DNA from: Achromobacter insolitus
GTDB taxonomy: Bacteria > Pseudomonadota > Gammaproteobacteria > Burkholderiales > Burkholderiaceae_B
Assembly (NCBI RefSeq): GCF_002209555.1
Contig: NZ_NJIF01000004.1
Coordinates: forward strand, 310,001 to 374,000
Length of the DNA stretch: 64,000 nucleotides
Reading direction: 5' to 3'
The notes below the pieces were generated by a model. That model was not told the origin of the DNA and ran no database searches. It worked only from the letters and a program-made list of their open reading frames with translations. Made by a program: the position numbers and the translations under genes. Positions 61,183 through 64,000 of this stretch are shown one piece after another; positions within the stretch are counted from its first letter, which is position 1; every line of letters starts with the position of its first letter.

Positions 61183-61830
61183 CTACAGAAACCACTGGAC
61201 TATGGTCGTCCCCATGGCAAGCACGGGGCGCATCAAAAGCCAGAGCACGTCCGTCACCAGCAGGACAACGACGATCACCAGGCCATACGGCTCGATTTTC
61301 GAGTACTGCCAGGCCATGCGATTGGGCAGCAGGCTGAAGAGGATCCGTCCCCCGTCCAGGGGCAGGATGGGCAGCAGATTCAGCGCCATGAGCACCAGGT
61401 TGACGTTCACCCCGGCCACGGCCATTTCGAACCAGAACGACTCCTGCAGCCCGGACTCCAGGAAGAGGCGCAAGGAGAACGCCCACAGGACGGCCATGAG
61501 CAGGTTCGCGGCGGGCCCTGCCAACGCCACCCAAAGCATGTCCTGCTTGGGCCTGCGCAAGCGGCTGAAATCCACCGGCACGGGCTTGGCCCAGCCGAAC
61601 AGCATGCCGGGGCTGCCCAATAGCTTGGACGCCAGCAGGATCGCCACCGGCACCAGCAGCGTGCCGACGGGATCGATGTGCCGCGCCGGATTCAGGCTGA
61701 TGCGTCCGGCCTGGTAGGCCGTGGGGTCGCCGAACATGCGCGCGACAAAGCCGTGCGCGGCTTCGTGCAAGGTGATGGCGAAAATGACCGGTATCGCGTA
61801 GACCGCAATGGTTTGAATGATGTCGTTCAT
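61183..61830 (-). CDS. Site-2 protease family membrane metalloprotease
   Basis: A 215-residue protein with about five transmembrane segments. The zinc motif HEAAH (H22, E23, H26) lies in the first helix and the third-ligand motif NLLPILPLDGGRIL in the last third. It belongs to the short YwhC/Rip-like group without PDZ domain. Substrate unknown. It is 71 bp downstream of a YrdC/YciO gene on the same strand, a pairing seen in many proteobacteria. Confidence 0.92.
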   Translation of the reverse strand: MNDIIQTIAVYAIPVIFAITLHEAAHGFVARMFGDPTAYQAGRISLNPARHIDPVGTLLVPVAILLASKLLGSPGMLFGWAKPVPVDFSRLRRPKQDMLWVALAGPAANLLMAVLWAFSLRLFLESGLQESFWFEMAVAGVNVNLVLMALNLLPILPLDGGRILFSLLPNRMAWQYSKIEPYGLVIVVVLLVTDVLWLLMRPVLAMGTTIVQWFL

Positions 61831-61899
61831 GGCGAACCGGATTGTAGATGAGCCACGAGCCGGCGCATGCCGGCTTTTGGATCGGCGCGGTGGACGCAG

Positions 61900-62526
61900 T
61901 CAGCCAAGACCGAGGGTGGCAGGATCGCCTCGTCCGACGCGCACCACCACCGGCTCGTCGCCGGTAAGGTCGATCACGGTGGTGGGCGATTGCGGGCAGG
62001 CGCCCGCGTCGATGATGGCCGCCAGGGAATGTTCGTAGCGTTCGCGGATTTCTTCCGCGTCGTTCAGCGCTTCGGTCTCGTCCTTGGGGATGAGCGTAGT
62101 GGACAGCAAGGGCGCCCCCACCTGCTCCAGCAAGCCCAGCATGACCGGATGATCCGGCACGCGGATGCCGATGGTCTTGCGCGATGGGTGCGACACGCGG
62201 CGCGGCACTTCCTTGGTGGCTTCGAGGATGAAGGTCCAGGGTCCCGGCGTGGCTGCCTTCAGCAGGCGGTACTGGCGGTTGTCGACGCGCGCGAAATGGC
62301 CGATTTCGGCCAGGTCGCGGCATAGCAGCGTGAGATGATGGCGCTCGTCCAGGCCCCGCAGGCGGCGCAGTCCGTCGGCGGCGTTCTTGTCGTCCAGACG
62401 CGCCACCACGGCGTAACTCGAGTCAGTGGGTACCGCGACCAATCCCCCGTCGGCAAGCCATTGGGCCGCCTGCTTGAGCAGGCGCGGTTGCGGATTCGCG
62501 GGATGGATGGAGAAATACAGGGCCAT
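61900..62526 (-). CDS. L-threonylcarbamoyladenylate synthase-type protein (YrdC/YciO)
   Basis: A 208-residue YrdC-domain protein. It has GGLVAVPTDSSYAVVARLDDKNAAD, HHLTLLCRDLAEIGHFA, GPWTFILEATKEVPRRV, TIGIRVPDHP and a C-terminal SPTTVIDLTGDEPVVVRVG. Family members make threonylcarbamoyl-AMP for t6A37 of tRNA; the YciO branch, which this resembles in length and in PTDSSYA, has weaker or different activity. Do not assume it is the essential TsaC. Confidence 0.9.
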   Translation of the reverse strand: MALYFSIHPANPQPRLLKQAAQWLADGGLVAVPTDSSYAVVARLDDKNAADGLRRLRGLDERHHLTLLCRDLAEIGHFARVDNRQYRLLKAATPGPWTFILEATKEVPRRVSHPSRKTIGIRVPDHPVMLGLLEQVGAPLLSTTLIPKDETEALNDAEEIRERYEHSLAAIIDAGACPQSPTTVIDLTGDEPVVVRVGRGDPATLGLG

Positions 62527-62612
62527 GGGTTTATCCTAACACTCTTGAAGGCCGCTCAGTAAAGGGCGGCGATGCAAAATGGCGGGAACGCCGACCCGCC
62601 CGGAGAAAGAGT

Positions 62613-63467
62613 ATGCGCCTTGATGACTCGCGCGAAAGCGACAATGTGGAAGACCGCCGTTCCAGCGGCCCACGTATCGGCGGCCGCGGCACCATCGGCA
62701 TAGGCACGATCGTGCTCGCCCTGGTCGCCATGTATTTCGGCGTGGATCCCAGCGTGGTCCTGCAGATGGCCGAAGGCCCGCCCGTGCAGCAACAGGAGAC
62801 ACCGGCCTCGCGCCCGCCCGCCAACGACCCGCAGGCCGTCTTCGTCTCCAAGGTGCTGGGCGAAACCGAAGACACCTGGAGCGCCATCTTCCAGAAAGAC
62901 CTGAACCGCCAGTACGTGGCGCCCAAGCTGGTGCTGTTCCGCGGCGCCACGCCCACCGCCTGCGGCACGGGGCAGTCGGCCATGGGCCCCTTCTACTGCC
63001 CGGGCGACAGCAAGGTTTACATCGATCTGGCGTTCTTCGACGAATTGCAAAGCCGCTTCAAGGCGCCCGGCGATTTTGCCCAGGCTTATGTGATCGCGCA
63101 TGAGGTCGGGCATCACGTCCAGCACCTGCTGGGCATTTCGGATCAGGTCGACAATCTGCGGCGCCGCAACCCGTCCCAGGCCAACGCCTTGTCCGTGCGC
63201 ATGGAGCTGCAGGCCGACTGCTTCGCGGGCTTGTGGGCGCAGCGCGCCAACGCGGCGCGCAACATCCTGGAAAGCGGCGACGTGGAAGAAGCCCTGGCCG
63301 CCGCCACCGCGATCGGCGACGACCGCCTGCAAAAGCAGAGCCAGGGCTATGTCGTGCCCGACACCTTCACGCACGGATCCTCGGCGCAGCGCGTGCGCTG
63401 GTTCAAGCGCGGACTGGAGAGCGGCAGCATCAAGCAATGCGACACGTTCGGCGCCAGCTCGCTGTAG
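62613..63467 (+). CDS. YpfJ/KPN_02809-family zinc metallopeptidase
   Basis: A 284-residue membrane-anchored protein: a short cytoplasmic N-terminus, one transmembrane helix (about 29-48) and a periplasmic domain with HEVGHH (H163, E164, H167) and a distal ELQADCFAG as third-ligand region. Cysteines C117 and C129 (ACGTGQ, YCPGD) may form a disulfide. The family is called putative neutral zinc metallopeptidase; substrate unknown. It is divergent from the YrdC/YciO gene. Confidence 0.93.
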   Translation: MRLDDSRESDNVEDRRSSGPRIGGRGTIGIGTIVLALVAMYFGVDPSVVLQMAEGPPVQQQETPASRPPANDPQAVFVSKVLGETEDTWSAIFQKDLNRQYVAPKLVLFRGATPTACGTGQSAMGPFYCPGDSKVYIDLAFFDELQSRFKAPGDFAQAYVIAHEVGHHVQHLLGISDQVDNLRRRNPSQANALSVRMELQADCFAGLWAQRANAARNILESGDVEEALAAATAIGDDRLQKQSQGYVVPDTFTHGSSAQRVRWFKRGLESGSIKQCDTFGASSL

Positions 63468-63487
63468 GCGCGTGAGCACCAACTCCC

Positions 63488-63533
63488 GCGCCGCCCTCTT
63501 CGCTGTATATCCATACAGCAAAGAGGGCGGCGC
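63488..63533. repeat. 46-bp near-perfect inverted repeat
   Basis: Two 21-bp arms (63488-63508 and 63513-63533) with one mismatch and a 4-nt loop ATCC, GC-rich outside and AT-rich inside. Its core is a LexA-like box. It lies 20 bp after the metallopeptidase stop. No U-run follows. Confidence 0.82.
63503..63518. promoter_or_regulatory. LexA (SOS) box candidate
   Basis: CTGTATATCCATACAG matches the proteobacterial SOS consensus CTGT-N8-ACAG completely and the E. coli optimal box at 14 of 16 positions. It is about 130 bp upstream of the gene starting at 63651. Confidence 0.65.
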
Positions 63534-63650
63534 AGTCTTCATCTTGTAAGATTACGCCCCCTCGCTGTGTTGCGCGTGCGTTCGCCGCTGCGCGGCGCAT
63601 GCCAGGCGCGCTGTCCGGCGCGCGCATTTCCAAGACCCTAGATCCGTTCC

Positions 63651-64000
63651 ATGGCCAACAAGTTCGAACCGTTAATCACCGTTGATGAGGTGCAAGAGAT
63701 TCTTGCCGAACCCAAGGAAACCGTAAAACCGATCACCTGGGCGCCGAAGCCCGCCGCCAGCAATCCCCAGTGGATGGAATTCGCGTGCGCCTGTCGGGTC
63801 AAGGGCGAAGTGCGCGAAGACGTGATCTTCCGAGCAATCTATCGCGGCGCCCGCACGGCCGTGCATGGCCAGGCCACCATTTTCCTGGCCGAAGCGTTCT
63901 GCGCCAGTCTCTTCGTGGGCCCGCACCGCGTGTTCGGCGTGGACACCGACGACTCCTTCCACACCAGTCTGGTGGGCGAAGGCCGGCCGCAGTACCGCAA
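63651..64000 (+). CDS. Unrecognised protein, 5' part only (runs off the window)
   Basis: An ATG at 63651 opens a frame that stays open to the window end (116 codons). It begins MANKFEPLITVDEVQEILAE and continues with PKPAASNPQWMEFACACRV, then EDVIFRAIYRGARTAVHGQATIFLAEAF and VFGVDTDDSFHTSLVGEG. It looks like a soluble alpha+beta protein, and the codon pattern fits real coding sequence. I do not recognise the family. The LexA-like box upstream raises the possibility of DNA-damage control. Confidence 0.7.
   Translation, partial: MANKFEPLITVDEVQEILAEPKETVKPITWAPKPAASNPQWMEFACACRVKGEVREDVIFRAIYRGARTAVHGQATIFLAEAFCASLFVGPHRVFGVDTDDSFHTSLVGEGRPQYR

Noticed and set aside
1-64000. CRISPR arrays, insertion sequences, prophage genes, riboswitches
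   Set aside because: No regular direct repeat/spacer array, transposase, integrase or phage structural gene was seen, and no leader matched a riboswitch class I can recognise by eye.

Overview
The window is GC-rich chromosomal DNA from a betaproteobacterium of the order Burkholderiales, family Alcaligenaceae, most probably Achromobacter or Bordetella. The evidence is an azurin very close to those of that group, four Bug-type (tripartite tricarboxylate receptor) binding proteins, many LysR and IclR regulators, and the order cysS / alkA-like / accA / tilS / lysC / tRNA-Ser. I see no insertion sequence, integrase, phage gene or CRISPR array. Most of the window is compact single-copy chromosome. 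Nearly all long ORFs opposite real genes are high-GC shadows.

Layout. 0-4 kb: three identical tRNA-Arg(ACG) genes on the minus strand; a plus-strand unit of lipoprotein (DUF3313), DUF1254 protein and outer-membrane barrel lies between the first and the other two. 4-7 kb: IclR regulator divergent from a TauD/TfdA-type dioxygenase and a Bug protein. 7-14 kb: minus-strand housekeeping genes mnmH, tRNA-Ser(GCT), lysC, tilS, accA, alkA-like and cysS. 14-16.3 kb: TPR protein, peptidyl-prolyl isomerase and lpxH, overlapping one another. 16.4-24.3 kb: uppP, a TerC/CBS membrane protein, azurin behind an FNR-type promoter, suhB-like phosphatase, trmJ, a Bug protein with divergent IclR regulator, and an MscS channel. 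24.5-29.5 kb: a four-gene iron-type operon, imelysin / di-haem oxidoreductase / imelysin / DUF1513. 29.7-33.6 kb: LysR, class II aldolase, Bug and 2-hydroxyacid dehydrogenase. 33.6-35.7 kb: MHS-type permease with an unrecognised protein.

35.8-43.1 kb holds the most coherent accessory system: a LysR regulator divergent from an ABC importer, then AtzG-like and AtzE-like proteins, a GntR regulator and, further on, an AtzH/HpxZ-like protein. The importer is preceded by a textbook sigma-54 -24/-12 promoter and an upstream NtrC-type site, so this looks like a nitrogen-limitation-induced system for importing and hydrolysing a ureide such as oxalurate or a carboxybiuret-like compound.

43.9-44.6 kb is a gene-free stretch with four gap-free copies of a 96-bp repeat; each copy centres on a DnaA-box-like 9-mer. 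I regard it as the least explained structure in the window. It is followed by dodecin, a DUF6496 protein with a histone-H1-like tail, LysR/SDR/quinone-oxidoreductase genes, small unknown genes, aldose epimerase, and a LysR / SDR / fumarylacetoacetase-type / Bug cluster (50.2-54.5 kb). 54.5-64 kb returns to core genes: mutS, an L16 arginine hydroxylase-type JmjC protein, a small lipoprotein, bamC, dapA, a site-2 protease, a YrdC/YciO protein, a YpfJ-type metallopeptidase, and the start of an unrecognised gene preceded by a LexA-like box set inside a long inverted repeat.
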